From Acetatifactor sp. (GTDB lineage: Bacteria; Bacillota; Clostridia; Lachnospirales; Lachnospiraceae): a stretch of 64,000 nt of DNA. The notes below the pieces were generated by a model, which saw only the letters and a program-made list of their open reading frames with translations, had not been told where the DNA came from and ran no database searches. Positions within the stretch are counted from its first letter, which is position 1. Each line of letters opens with the position of its first letter. The stretch lies in contig JAEEVF010000009.1 of NCBI GenBank assembly GCA_016290775.1, positions 1 to 64,000 of the forward strand, written 5' to 3'. A program made the translations under genes and the position numbers. Below, in pieces: positions 1 through 8,482 of this stretch.

Positions 1-2
1 CC

Positions 3-1500
3 GGAGGAGATACGCCTGGCGGTGATACCCCTGGTGGTGGCGATACCCCTGGCGGCGGAGACACGCCTGGAGGCGGTGATACCCCTGGAGGCGGAGATAC
101 CCCTGGCGGCGGAGACACCCCTGGCGGTGGAGATACCCCTGGCGGAGACACTCCTGGAGGAGACACCCCTGGTGGTGATACGCCTGGAGGCGGAGATACG
201 CCTGGCGGCGGAGACACCCCTGGCGGTGGAGATACCCCTGGCGGAGACACTCCTGGAGGAGACACCCCTGGAGGCGGAGACACCCCTGGTGGTGGAGATA
301 CCCCTGGAGGCGGAGACACTCCTGGAGGAGACACCCCTGGCGGTGGTGATACCCCTGGCGGCGGAGACACGCCTGGTGGTGATACGCCCGGCGGAGACAC
401 CCCTGGTGGTGGAGATACCCCTGGAGGCGGAGACACACCCGGAGGAGATACGCCTGGCGGTGATACCCCTGGTGGTGGCGATACCCCTGGCGGCGGAGAC
501 ACGCCTGGAGGCGGTGATACCCCTGGAGGCGGAGATACCCCTGGCGGTGGTGATACCCCTGGCGGAGATACCCCTGGCGGAGACACTCCTGGCGGAGACA
601 CCCCTGGTGGTGATACGCCTGGAGGCGGAGATACGCCTGGCGGCGGAGACACCCCTGGCGGTGGAGATACCCCTGGCGGAGACACGCCTGGCGGCGGAGA
701 CACGCCTGGCGGCGGTGATACGCCCGGAGGAGATACGCCTGGAGGCGACACGCCTGGCGGAGGAGATACCCCTGGAGGAGATACCCCTGGAGGAGATACC
801 CCTGGTGGTGACACGCCTGGCGGCGGTGATACGCCCGGAGGAGATACGCCTGGAGGCGACACGCCTGGCGGAGGAGATACCCCTGGAGGAGACACCCCTG
901 GTGGTGATACGCCTGGAGGCGGAGACACACCCGGAGGAGATACCCCCGGAGGCGGAGACACCCCTGGAGGCGGAGACACCCCTGGTGGAGGAGATACCCC
1001 CGGAGGCGGAGACACCCCTGGTGGTGATACCCCTGGCGGTGGAACGACCCCTGGAGGAGACACCCCTGGTGGAGGAGATACCCCCGGAGGCGGAGACACC
1101 CCTGGTGGTGATACCCCTGGCGGTGGAACGACCCCTGGCGGAGACACACCTGGCGGTGGAACGACCCCTGGAGGAGATACGCCTGGTGGTGATACCCCTG
1201 GCGGTGGAACGACCCCTGGAGGCGGAGACACACCTGGCGGTGGAACGACCCCTGGAGGCGGAGACACACCTGGCGGTGGAACGACTCCTGGAGGAGATAC
1301 GCCTGGCGGAACGACCCCTGGAGGAGACACGCCTGGCGGAACGACCCCTGGAGGAGATACGCCTGGCGGAACGACCCCTGGAGGAGATACCCCTGGTGGA
1401 ACGACTCCTGGAGGAGACACGCCTGGTGGAACGACCCCTAGCGAAACGACCCCTGGCGGAACGACTCCCAGCGGCTCAACGCCTAGTGGAACAACGCCTG
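3..1500 (+). repeat. Coding tandem repeat, 15/18-bp units
   Basis: Degenerate tandem units of 15 bp (GGDTP) and 18 bp (GGGDTP), with third-position variation, fill about 1.5 kb. From the period there are of the order of ninety units. Higher-order blocks recur, for example near-identical stretches around 30-250 and 465-690, which suggests amplification by unequal recombination or slippage. The repeat keeps the protein frame throughout. Copy number probably differs between strains and is a likely assembly weak point. Confidence 0.9.
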
Positions 1501-1667
1501 GCACCACGTCCAGTGTGGAGAGTACTTCCGGAGGCAGCGTTGCAAGTATCACTGACACGGCAGCACCTCGTACTCAGGATATTCCTCCGTACGGCGCAGT
1601 GATCGGAGCAATCGCATCCTTGTTTGCAGCATTTGCTTGCGCGATGAAGAGAAAAAAGAAATACTAA
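3..1667 (+). CDS. GGDTP-repeat surface protein, C-terminal part (5' end outside window)
   Basis: The reading frame starting at base 3 is open from the window edge to the TAA at 1665-1667 and encodes an almost unbroken array of GGDTP and GGGDTP units, drifting to GGGTTP and GTTP near the end. The C-terminus has a PRTQD motif, a hydrophobic segment (AVIGAIASLFAAFACAM) and the basic tail KRKKKY, the layout of a sortase-type or membrane-anchored wall protein. PRTQD resembles the PKTGD-like sorting motifs of Lachnospiraceae but is not a canonical LPxTG. All three forward frames are largely open because the repeat is a multiple of 3 and GC-rich. This frame is chosen because only it yields a low-complexity Gly/Thr/Pro stalk ending in a sensible anchor. 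The adhesin or enzyme domain it presents must lie upstream and cannot be seen. Confidence 0.8.
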   Translation, partial: GGDTPGGDTPGGGDTPGGGDTPGGGDTPGGGDTPGGGDTPGGGDTPGGDTPGGDTPGGDTPGGGDTPGGGDTPGGGDTPGGDTPGGDTPGGGDTPGGGDTPGGGDTPGGDTPGGGDTPGGGDTPGGDTPGGDTPGGGDTPGGGDTPGGDTPGGDTPGGGDTPGGGDTPGGGDTPGGGDTPGGGDTPGGDTPGGDTPGGDTPGGDTPGGGDTPGGGDTPGGGDTPGGDTPGGGDTPGGGDTPGGDTPGGDTPGGGDTPGGDTPGGDTPGGDTPGGGDTPGGDTPGGDTPGGGDTPGGDTPGGDTPGGGDTPGGDTPGGGDTPGGGDTPGGGDTPGGGDTPGGDTPGGGTTPGGDTPGGGDTPGGGDTPGGDTPGGGTTPGGDTPGGGTTPGGDTPGGDTPGGGTTPGGGDTPGGGTTPGGGDTPGGGTTPGGDTPGGTTPGGDTPGGTTPGGDTPGGTTPGGDTPGGTTPGGDTPGGTTPSETTPGGTTPSGSTPSGTTPGTTSSVESTSGGSVASITDTAAPRTQDIPPYGAVIGAIASLFAAFACAMKRKKKY

Positions 1668-1700
1668 CATAAATAGGCAATTTGCCGCAGAATGTACCGA

Positions 1701-1750
1701 CCCCCAAAAGTTAGACATAAAATCTAACGATTTGGGGGTTGGTTATTTAT
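1701..1750 (+). terminator. Rho-independent terminator after the repeat protein
   Basis: An inverted repeat (CCCCCAAA A GTTAGA ... TCTAAC GA TTTGGGGG, 1701-1738) is followed by a T-rich stretch. It lies 33 bp past the stop codon of the repeat protein and ends just before the next gene. Confidence 0.8.
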
Positions 1751-1773
1751 TGGCGGTGTATTATTATAAAACT

Positions 1774-2286
1774 ATGAAAAATCATACTATTCATCCGATC
1801 CCGCCGTTTTATGATGAGAATTCAAGCATATTGATCCTCGGGAGCTTTCCTTCCGTGAAATCCCGCGAGCAGATGTTTTTCTACATGCATCCGCAGAACA
1901 GGTTCTGGAAGGTGATCGCAATGGTCTTTCATGCGGACAAGCCGGAAACAATTCCCGAAAAGAAAGCGTTTCTTTCACAGCATCACATTGCGCTGTGGGA
2001 CGTGATCGGGTCCTGTGACATCGAGGGCTCGTCCGATTCAAGCATCGAGAACGTCGTGGCCAATGATATCTCGGTGATCCTAAAAAATGCTAAGATCAGC
2101 GGCATCTTTGTAAACGGAAAGACGGCGGAGAAATATTATAAAAAATATATCGAACCGAAAACTGGCATCAAGGCGGTCTGTCTGCCGTCCACCAGTCCTG
2201 CCAATGCCGCCTGGAGCGTCGATAAACTTGTAAAACACTGGAGCGAGGAAATTGGAAATATGGCAGAAGCTGCCATTTCAAAATAA
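1774..2286 (+). CDS. Hypoxanthine-DNA (deoxyinosine) glycosylase, Mug/TDG-like
   Basis: This 170-residue protein belongs to the uracil-DNA glycosylase fold superfamily. Members of this branch excise hypoxanthine (deaminated adenine) from DNA. Visible signatures are an N-terminal PIPPFYDENS segment, the ILGSFPSVKSR loop, the YMHPQNRFW motif near residue 45 and a late STSPANA motif, in the order typical of single-domain DNA-deoxyinosine glycosylases. ATG at 1774 is chosen over an upstream in-frame TTG at 1732 because 1732 lies inside the preceding terminator stem. No strong Shine-Dalgarno is visible, so expression may be low. It is a stand-alone gene between two terminator-bounded units. Confidence 0.85.
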   Translation: MKNHTIHPIPPFYDENSSILILGSFPSVKSREQMFFYMHPQNRFWKVIAMVFHADKPETIPEKKAFLSQHHIALWDVIGSCDIEGSSDSSIENVVANDISVILKNAKISGIFVNGKTAEKYYKKYIEPKTGIKAVCLPSTSPANAAWSVDKLVKHWSEEIGNMAEAAISK

Positions 2287-2304
2287 AAAAAGGGGGATTT
2301 GAAT

Positions 2305-2676
2305 ATGGAGGGAATGGTCTTTTTTATTGGATTGATCGTCGTTGTTGTGCTCATTGTCTTGTTTTTCGCATTTCTGGCACCGGATTTGGGCGATGCCATC
2401 ATCGAGATGGATAGTCATAGAAGCTTCAGCCGTCGTGGTGGGCTGCTCGCTTTATTGGCGCATTTAGGGAGGTTCGTCCGCGGAGCATCGGGTCAATTTG
2501 AAGAGGATCCCACCATAGACATTATTTCCTCGAGCCCGCTTTTCAAGGACGAAATACAAGAAAAAAAGAAGAATCATGCGGATTGGAAATGCCCTAATTG
2601 TGGCAGAATGAATCATGACTTCCAGGAGCTATGTGCCTGTGGTCAGGACAGGGATGACATAGAACAGAACAAATAA
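2305..2676 (+). CDS. Single-span membrane protein with C-terminal zinc ribbon
   Basis: A 123-residue protein of unknown function. An N-terminal transmembrane helix (about residues 3-26, rich in V, I, L and F) is followed by a basic stretch (SRRGG) and an acidic, charged linker. A zinc-ribbon-like motif (CPNCG ... CACG) sits near the C-terminus. Four cysteines in CxxC/CxC spacing suggest metal binding or a protein-interaction knuckle on the cytoplasmic side. ATG 2305 is used because AAGGGGGA lies 7-8 bp upstream; an in-frame TTG at 2299 is too close to that site. A clear terminator follows, so the gene is probably monocistronic. Confidence 0.65.
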   Translation: MEGMVFFIGLIVVVVLIVLFFAFLAPDLGDAIIEMDSHRSFSRRGGLLALLAHLGRFVRGASGQFEEDPTIDIISSSPLFKDEIQEKKKNHADWKCPNCGRMNHDFQELCACGQDRDDIEQNK

Positions 2677-2691
2677 GTTTCCGTCACGGAA

Positions 2692-2721
2692 AAGGAAGAA
2701 TGCAAAATTCTTCCTTTTTTG
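2692..2721 (+). terminator. Rho-independent terminator
   Basis: A stem of AAGGAAGAA with TTCTTCCTT around a short TGCAAAA loop runs directly into six or more T residues. It ends the zinc-ribbon membrane protein gene. Confidence 0.85.
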
Positions 2722-2731
2722 TTGATTTTTA

Positions 2732-2761
2732 ATGACAAATGAAACTTCTTGTTGCTATAAT
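2732..2761 (+). promoter_or_regulatory. Sigma-A-type promoter for the LytS/LytTR-like operon
   Basis: ATGACA (2732-2737) and TATAAT (2756-2761) are separated by 18 bp. The site lies about 70 bp ahead of the sensor kinase gene and directly after a terminator. Confidence 0.7.
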
Positions 2762-2832
2762 AGAAATGCAACAGTTTCCGTTCAGATTCTTTTGAACATG
2801 ACCCCGAAGTGACGACAGAAAGCAGTGACAAC

Positions 2833-4701
2833 ATGATTACTCGAAGATCCTACAGAATAGCCACGTCTGCGGCGCTATTTGTTGCCGTCATGTTATTGAT
2901 TCTATTTTCCTACTCCAATTATCACATACGGAACGATCAGATTGCCGAAGGATATTTGGATCTGCCAGGTCGCGATCTTCAGAGCACCATTTATTCGCTC
3001 GACGGAGAATGGATGTTTTGCCCTGAGGAATATGTTGATCCCATGACGGATCTTTCCGCACGCCCTGCGGTTTCTAAGATCAAGGTTCCCGGTTCTTTAT
3101 ATCAGCTCGCTCCCAACAAAAAAGAAAAGCTTTTGTCTGGCACGTATCAGCTACGGATCAAGGTGGATCAGCCAGGGATCTATTGTCTGAAAACCTCGCT
3201 TGTGTCTGGCGCGTACAGGCTTTATTGCAATGGGGAACTGACCTGTGAGGTCGGCACCCTTGGAACCGCTGACAGCGCCGAAAAAAGCGTGTGGCAGCCG
3301 AAGGTATGCCTTCTTGACACGAACACCTGCGACCTTTTGATCACCATTCACGTATCCAACTATAACTGCAGGCACGGCGGTCTGATCAAAAGCCTTTACT
3401 TCGGAACGACGGAAACCATCTACTATTTTCAGACCATGCAGACCATTAAGAGCGCCATTATCATTGGCATCTTTTTGGGCCTTGGCATTTATCTGCTGCT
3501 TTTGACGTGCATGAATGAGCACCGAAAATCAGGCCTTGGGCTCGGTATCTTTTGTATGGGCAGCGCCCTTTTGGAAGGCGTGTTGGATGAGAATGTCTTC
3601 TTTTACTTTTTCAGGGATCTGCCGCTGATCATACCCATGAAAGGGCAGTTCATCGCCTGTACCATTTTGATCACCTCCGTCTTTTACTTTTACAAGCATA
3701 TCTATCCGATCCCCAGGTGGAAAAAGCTTTATTTCGCCGTGGAGCTTTTGAATCTGGTTTATCTGGCGCTGCTAATCCTGGCGCCCACCTATGCCGTGAT
3801 GTCCGTGTTGGGCGGGTTTTGCACGATTCTGTTGGTGGTAAACCTGATCCCGCATCTCATCCAGATTTTGTATGCGATCCGAAAGCCGCAAAGCTACGCA
3901 GGGGTCTCTTTGCTGAGCATCATTGTTTTGTTTGTCTTGGCCTGCCTGCAGTTCTACTTTGTGAACACCGGAAAAAGCGTGCTCTTTTACGTCAGGGAAA
4001 ACCTTTTCATCATTGGAATCCTGTTCTTCCTCCTGTGTCAGATCAACATTTTGCTGACGGACGTTGACAGGGCCTATCAAAACGCAAAGCTCGCGGACTC
4101 CATGGAGATCGCCTATCTGCAGGCGCAGATCTCGCCGCACTTTATGTTCAACACGCTGAATAACGTTTCTTACTTGATGACAAAGGACGTTTCAAAAGCG
4201 CAGACGCTCCTGCTTCAGTTCTGCGAGTTTCTGAAGGTAAAGCACAAATTCGATTATCGAAAGCAAGTTTTATATACGCTCGGCGAAGAGATAGACTTCT
4301 TAAGGTCCTATGTTGCCATCGAAAACATCAGACTGCATGACGCGATCACGCTTTCGATCCGGGTGGAGGACGAGCTTAAGTCCGTGAAGGTCATGCCGCT
4401 GATCCTGCAGCCCCTTGTGGAAAATGCGATTAAACATGGCTATGATTCAAAGCCAATGACCATCGAGATCACCGTGACGGAGCAGCAGGAATGTTATGAG
4501 TTCACGGTGAAGGATAATGGCAGGGGCATGAATGAGATGCAGGTCCGAAACCTTGGCGGAGCTGGGAGCAAGGGAGTCGGAATCTCAAACATCAATTACA
4601 GGCTGGAAAAATATTGCGGGGAAAGGCTTCACTTTGAGAGCAGTCCCGGCGTTGGCACGACGATTCATTTTCAGTATGCAAAGGAGGGGTGGCAGGCATG
4701 A
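2833..4701 (+). CDS. LytS/YehU-type sensor histidine kinase with 7TMR-DISM-like sensor
   Basis: A membrane histidine kinase of about 622 residues. An N-terminal transmembrane helix is followed by an extracellular beta-rich domain (roughly residues 30-200, with galactose-binding-like strands). A block of about seven transmembrane helices (roughly 205-400) comes next, then a His_kinase domain (QISPHFMFNTL, phospho-accepting His about 436) and an HATPase domain (LILQPLVENAIKHG; DNGRGM). This is the 7TMR-DISM plus His_kinase/HATPase layout, which usually senses an extracellular carbohydrate-like or envelope ligand. ATG 2833 is preferred; a GTG at 2809 would add eight residues, and neither has a strong ribosome site. 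Its stop overlaps the response regulator start (ATGA), so the two are translationally coupled. Confidence 0.88.
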   Translation: MITRRSYRIATSAALFVAVMLLILFSYSNYHIRNDQIAEGYLDLPGRDLQSTIYSLDGEWMFCPEEYVDPMTDLSARPAVSKIKVPGSLYQLAPNKKEKLLSGTYQLRIKVDQPGIYCLKTSLVSGAYRLYCNGELTCEVGTLGTADSAEKSVWQPKVCLLDTNTCDLLITIHVSNYNCRHGGLIKSLYFGTTETIYYFQTMQTIKSAIIIGIFLGLGIYLLLLTCMNEHRKSGLGLGIFCMGSALLEGVLDENVFFYFFRDLPLIIPMKGQFIACTILITSVFYFYKHIYPIPRWKKLYFAVELLNLVYLALLILAPTYAVMSVLGGFCTILLVVNLIPHLIQILYAIRKPQSYAGVSLLSIIVLFVLACLQFYFVNTGKSVLFYVRENLFIIGILFFLLCQINILLTDVDRAYQNAKLADSMEIAYLQAQISPHFMFNTLNNVSYLMTKDVSKAQTLLLQFCEFLKVKHKFDYRKQVLYTLGEEIDFLRSYVAIENIRLHDAITLSIRVEDELKSVKVMPLILQPLVENAIKHGYDSKPMTIEITVTEQQECYEFTVKDNGRGMNEMQVRNLGGAGSKGVGISNINYRLEKYCGERLHFESSPGVGTTIHFQYAKEGWQA

Positions 4702-5432
4702 GAGTCGTGATCGTTGATGATGAATTTCCTTCGGTGGAATATTTAAGAGCTCACCTGGAGGAGTATCCGGAGCTAGAGATCGAGGCAACCTTTACGGATC
4801 CCGCAGAGGCGCTTTCTTACCTGATCCGGAATGATTGTGACCTTTTGTTCCTTGACGTGGAGATGCCAAACATCAGTGGTCTGTACATCGCGGAGCAGGT
4901 CGTGCATCTTCATCCGCAGACAAACATCTGCTTTATCACGGCGCACTCGGAGGGGGCCGTAAAGGCATTTGAATTAAATGCGATCGATTATATTCCAAAG
5001 CCGTTCACGGCGCAAAGACTTGAGCAGTGCCTGCGTCGGATCAAGGAGCGCCCGCCCGTCGAAAGCGAAAGCTTTGAGTTTCTCAGTCAGGGCACCGATT
5101 ATTCCCTGAACATCATTTGTGGGTACAATGCAGAGGACGTCGTCCTGATCAATGTGCAAGACATTTATTACTTCGAGACCATGCAAAGCACCGTGTTCAT
5201 TCACACGAAAAACCAGGTTTATCGAGGGAATAAGCCGCTAAGCTTTTATGAAGAGAAGCTGAAGGCACTTTATTTTTTCAAGACGCACAAATGCTTTTTG
5301 GTCAATCTTTCCAAGGTAGATCGCTTCAGCCCCAGGATCAATTACACCTATGATATTTTTTTCAAAGACATCAAGGACCGGATCCCGCTGAGCAGAAATA
5401 ACGTTAAGGCACTCAAAAACTATTTACACTAG
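4698..5432 (+). CDS. LytTR-family response regulator
   Basis: A 244-residue regulator. A receiver domain (DD at 7-8, phospho-acceptor Asp53 in LFLDVEMPN, Lys in the YIPKPF loop) is followed by a LytTR DNA-binding domain (about residues 140-244; ISRNN-type end LSRNNVKALKNYL). LytTR regulators bind direct repeats upstream of envelope, virulence or metabolic genes. ATG 4698 has AAGGAGGGG ten bases upstream and overlaps the kinase stop by ATGA. It forms a cognate pair with that kinase. The gene 23 bp downstream is in the same transcription unit and may be one of its targets. Confidence 0.92.
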   Translation: MRVVIVDDEFPSVEYLRAHLEEYPELEIEATFTDPAEALSYLIRNDCDLLFLDVEMPNISGLYIAEQVVHLHPQTNICFITAHSEGAVKAFELNAIDYIPKPFTAQRLEQCLRRIKERPPVESESFEFLSQGTDYSLNIICGYNAEDVVLINVQDIYYFETMQSTVFIHTKNQVYRGNKPLSFYEEKLKALYFFKTHKCFLVNLSKVDRFSPRINYTYDIFFKDIKDRIPLSRNNVKALKNYLH

Positions 5433-5455
5433 CATCGTTACGAGGAGGTAACATC

Positions 5456-6502
5456 ATGGCAGCAGACACAATCACTTTGCAGGAACTGAAAACGGGGGAC
5501 ATCATGCTTTTCTCGCCGACGGACGAGGCGATATCCAAATTGATCGTATTTGTGACGCATTCCAAGGTGAGTCACACGGGAATGGTGGATTACAATCCGG
5601 CGTACATCATCAACGAACAGGGCGAGGGCGCAATGAGAAGGCTTCTTGGAGCGCCCGGAGAGCGCACGATCTATATTCGTAGACTAAAGAACGCTCCGGA
5701 CACTTCCAAAGTCGTGGACATCGCGATGGAATATGTCAACGAACAGCTTCCGTACCCCAAGAGCAATCTGTTTTTCCTTGGGATTTACGTGCTGGCGGGC
5801 GAATTCATTCCGGACACGCTGACCGGCGAGCTGATCAAGAATCTTCTGCGGGTTGTTTGCTATGAGCTGATCAAGCTTGTCAATGAAAAGAGGTTCCCTG
5901 GCGTGGACACGCCCATGGTTTGCTCGCAGTTCGCGGCGTTTTGCTATGACCAGACGGCGCTGAAATATGGCCCGGAATATAAAATCCATTACAACGAAAA
6001 GGTTGCCACCGTTCCGTCCCTGATCCGAACCATTTTGGACCAGTTGATAAAGGAGCCGGAAAAGACTTACCGCCTGGATGCACCGAAAAAAGGACTGTTA
6101 GGAGAAGTCGAAGAAGAGCTCATGTCGGCAGAGGAGTGCTGCGGCAAGCTTCTTGAACACCTGACAAAGAACCGCCTGATGGAAGGTGCTTCGCCGGAGG
6201 CGGCAGATGGTGCGATGAAGGCATCCGATGAGATGATGGCGGCGCGTCCCACCAAGGTTTCGGATGAGGTGATCGCGGCTGTATATCAATACGGCAGGCT
6301 ACTTCTTGCACTCTTTGGTTCGAAGGAGCTGGGGGAGGACGCGAAGACCGTATCTGCCAAGGAAATTCAGGAAGTGTTGGAGGAGCTTCTTCGCTTCCAG
6401 GAAACCTTTGTCACGCCGGAAGACCTTCTGTCCAACACCACTAACTTAGAAGACATGGGCATCCTGACTTATACGCAAGAAGACCTTGATCGATATAAGT
6501 AA
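5456..6502 (+). CDS. YiiX-like permuted NlpC/P60 (papain-fold) hydrolase
   Basis: A 348-residue protein. Its first about 175 residues carry the signature of the permuted NlpC/P60 (YiiX/YebB) cysteine-peptidase fold: GDIMLF at the start, SHTGMV with the likely catalytic His40, and PMVCSQFAAFC with the likely nucleophile Cys156. Members act on amide bonds in peptidoglycan or lipids, but the substrate here is unknown. The remaining about 170 residues are helical, charged and unrecognised. There is no signal peptide, so it is predicted to be cytoplasmic or peripheral. GAGGAGGT precedes the ATG at good spacing. It follows the LytTR regulator by 23 bp, suggesting co-transcription. Confidence 0.75.
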   Translation: MAADTITLQELKTGDIMLFSPTDEAISKLIVFVTHSKVSHTGMVDYNPAYIINEQGEGAMRRLLGAPGERTIYIRRLKNAPDTSKVVDIAMEYVNEQLPYPKSNLFFLGIYVLAGEFIPDTLTGELIKNLLRVVCYELIKLVNEKRFPGVDTPMVCSQFAAFCYDQTALKYGPEYKIHYNEKVATVPSLIRTILDQLIKEPEKTYRLDAPKKGLLGEVEEELMSAEECCGKLLEHLTKNRLMEGASPEAADGAMKASDEMMAARPTKVSDEVIAAVYQYGRLLLALFGSKELGEDAKTVSAKEIQEVLEELLRFQETFVTPEDLLSNTTNLEDMGILTYTQEDLDRYK

Positions 6503-6655
6503 TGCAATGCATTCATTTCCCACAGTCGCTTTTTGGCTAGAATTTGGCAAAAAGTGCATATGAATTCTCCGGCGCAGGGCGTATACTGTACTTATAGCTG
6601 AGGAGCCGTAATGAGAAGGTGCGGCGCCTCGACAGTATGCAACGGAGGGTGAAAC

Positions 6656-8395
6656 ATGGCAGGACATTACCAAAATTTCAAAACGGTCGTTTACATTCCG
6701 GCTGAGGTTGCAAGGGATTTCACGAAGGAAAAACTGAGCAACGATCTTGCATTTCTTGAAAAGTATATTGGACTCGACAAGGTTTATCTGGAGTCGCACA
6801 GAACGGACGTCGATGTGTCGGAAGAGCAGCTTCTGATGATCAAGGAATTCCTCGAGTCGAAGGGCGTTGAGGTGTCAGGCGGCATAACGACCACCATCAA
6901 TGATTTCGAAGGCGCGGAGGCAGGAAAGCAACGGCTTTTCGAGACTTTTTGCTACACGGATCCTGCCATGAGAAAGCGTCTGAAGGAAATCTCGGAATAT
7001 GCGGCGTCCATCTTTGACGAGGTTATTTTGGACGACTTTTATTTCACGAACTGCTCCTGCGAGCGTTGCATTCAAGCAAAGGGCGACAGGGATTGGGTGG
7101 ATTTCCGAAGGGACCTTTTGCGAGACGTTTCGGAGAACCTGATCGTAAAGCCCATGAAGGCAGTCAATCCAAAGGTTCGCGTCATCATCAAGTACCCGAA
7201 CTGGCGGGAGTCCTATCACTTTACGGGCTATGTTCCTGAGGTGCAAAAGGACATTTTTGATGCGACCTACACGGGGACGGAGACCCGCAGCGTGAAATAT
7301 ACGGATCAGCATCTGCCGGAGTATTTGAGCTATTCTCTGGTGCGATATTTTGAGAATGGGTGGCCTGGTCGAAATGGCGGCGGTTGGTTTGACACTTATC
7401 AGTGCTGGTCGATCGACCGGTACTTGGAGCAGGCGTACCTTACCGCATTCGCAGGTGCAAAGGAATTGATGCATTTCATGTGGAATGATCTGATCGACAA
7501 TCCCCTTGTCGCGCCGATGGGGTTGCAGCTTAAAAAGATCGATGAGATGCTTGGCAAGGATGCGAAGCCTTGCGGAATACCGGTTTACGTGCCGTTTGCC
7601 TCAAGCGGCGAGAACCATTTGGAAATGCGTCTTGGAATGCTGGGACTTCCCATCGAGCCGACGCCGTATTTCCCTGCAGAAGCAAAGAAGCTTTTCCTGA
7701 CGGAGAGTGCCCTTGCGGACAAAGAAATCGTTGAGAAACTGACGGAGTTTGTAAGGCAGGGAGGCGATGCCGTGATCACGACGGGGTTCCTACGCGAGGC
7801 AGGCGAGGAGCTTCGCAAAGCAGGCCTTACGGAAGCGCGTCTTACGGGAAGAAGTCATGTTGTCACACGCTATCATGCGACAGGCGATTTTACGGGATAT
7901 TATGAAAACGAAAAGGGGATCCTCTTCCCTGAGATCATGCATGGAAACAACATGTCTTGGTCGCTCCTGAACGGCGGTGACGGAGATTATCACGCAACGC
8001 TGTTCCTTCGCAGTACCTATGGCAAGGGCAGGCTTTATGTCATGGGAATCCCCGAAAACGACGGTGATCTGAATCGCATGCCCACGGCAGCGATCGATGT
8101 TTTGAAGAGCGTTCTTTCGGATGGCGAATATTATTCCGGAAAGCACTTCTCAGCGTTCACCTATGAGGACGGGAGCCTGATCCTTTATCGCTACGTCAAG
8201 GAGCCGATCCGTTCGGATCGCGTGACGATCCACACGGACAGAGAGGTGACCGCGTTGATCGATGTCGCATCAGGCAGGAAGATCCCCGCGCGCAAGGTCG
8301 TGAAGTTCGTGGACTTCCGCCTGAAGGAGGTTTACGAGGCCGACGTCATGCTTTCGCCCGGCACCTTCCGGAAATATGTGTGGGAAAAAAATTAA
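6656..8395 (+). CDS. Putative TIM-barrel glycosidase-like protein with C-terminal GATase-like domain
   Basis: A 579-residue cytoplasmic protein without signal peptide. The N-terminal half (about 1-300) reads as a TIM barrel with conserved-looking acidic and aromatic patches (EVILDDFYFTNCSC, IIKYPNW, YTGTETR, NGGGWFDTY) typical of carbohydrate-active enzymes. The middle (about 300-480) resembles the class-I-glutaminase-like or trimerisation fold of beta-galactosidases (EIVEKLTEFVRQGGDAVITTG). The C-terminus is beta-rich. An ILDDFYF element could carry a catalytic acid, but I cannot assign a GH family. CGGAGGGTG precedes the ATG. It is a stand-alone gene with a possible -10 (TATACT, 6582-6587). 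Function is inferred only from fold-level resemblance. Confidence 0.55.
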   Translation: MAGHYQNFKTVVYIPAEVARDFTKEKLSNDLAFLEKYIGLDKVYLESHRTDVDVSEEQLLMIKEFLESKGVEVSGGITTTINDFEGAEAGKQRLFETFCYTDPAMRKRLKEISEYAASIFDEVILDDFYFTNCSCERCIQAKGDRDWVDFRRDLLRDVSENLIVKPMKAVNPKVRVIIKYPNWRESYHFTGYVPEVQKDIFDATYTGTETRSVKYTDQHLPEYLSYSLVRYFENGWPGRNGGGWFDTYQCWSIDRYLEQAYLTAFAGAKELMHFMWNDLIDNPLVAPMGLQLKKIDEMLGKDAKPCGIPVYVPFASSGENHLEMRLGMLGLPIEPTPYFPAEAKKLFLTESALADKEIVEKLTEFVRQGGDAVITTGFLREAGEELRKAGLTEARLTGRSHVVTRYHATGDFTGYYENEKGILFPEIMHGNNMSWSLLNGGDGDYHATLFLRSTYGKGRLYVMGIPENDGDLNRMPTAAIDVLKSVLSDGEYYSGKHFSAFTYEDGSLILYRYVKEPIRSDRVTIHTDREVTALIDVASGRKIPARKVVKFVDFRLKEVYEADVMLSPGTFRKYVWEKN

Positions 8396-8482
8396 AATTT
8401 TTCGTGGATTTCTTGCCAGTGGTTTCGTATAATTCTATGTAAGAAAAGTTGTTTGATTCCGAATAAGGAGGAGGATGGAAAA

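Noticed and set aside
3..1500. Tandem repeats as a CRISPR array
   Set aside because: Units are 15-18 bp, contiguous and coding, with no unique spacers and no cas genes nearby.
22..1602. A 526-codon frame reading as IPLxxETPL repeats across the start of the window
   Set aside because: It is a by-product of the GC-rich 15/18-bp repeat being open in several frames. The frame starting at base 3 gives a typical GGDTP stalk with an anchor and basic tail, whereas this one ends in unrelated sequence.
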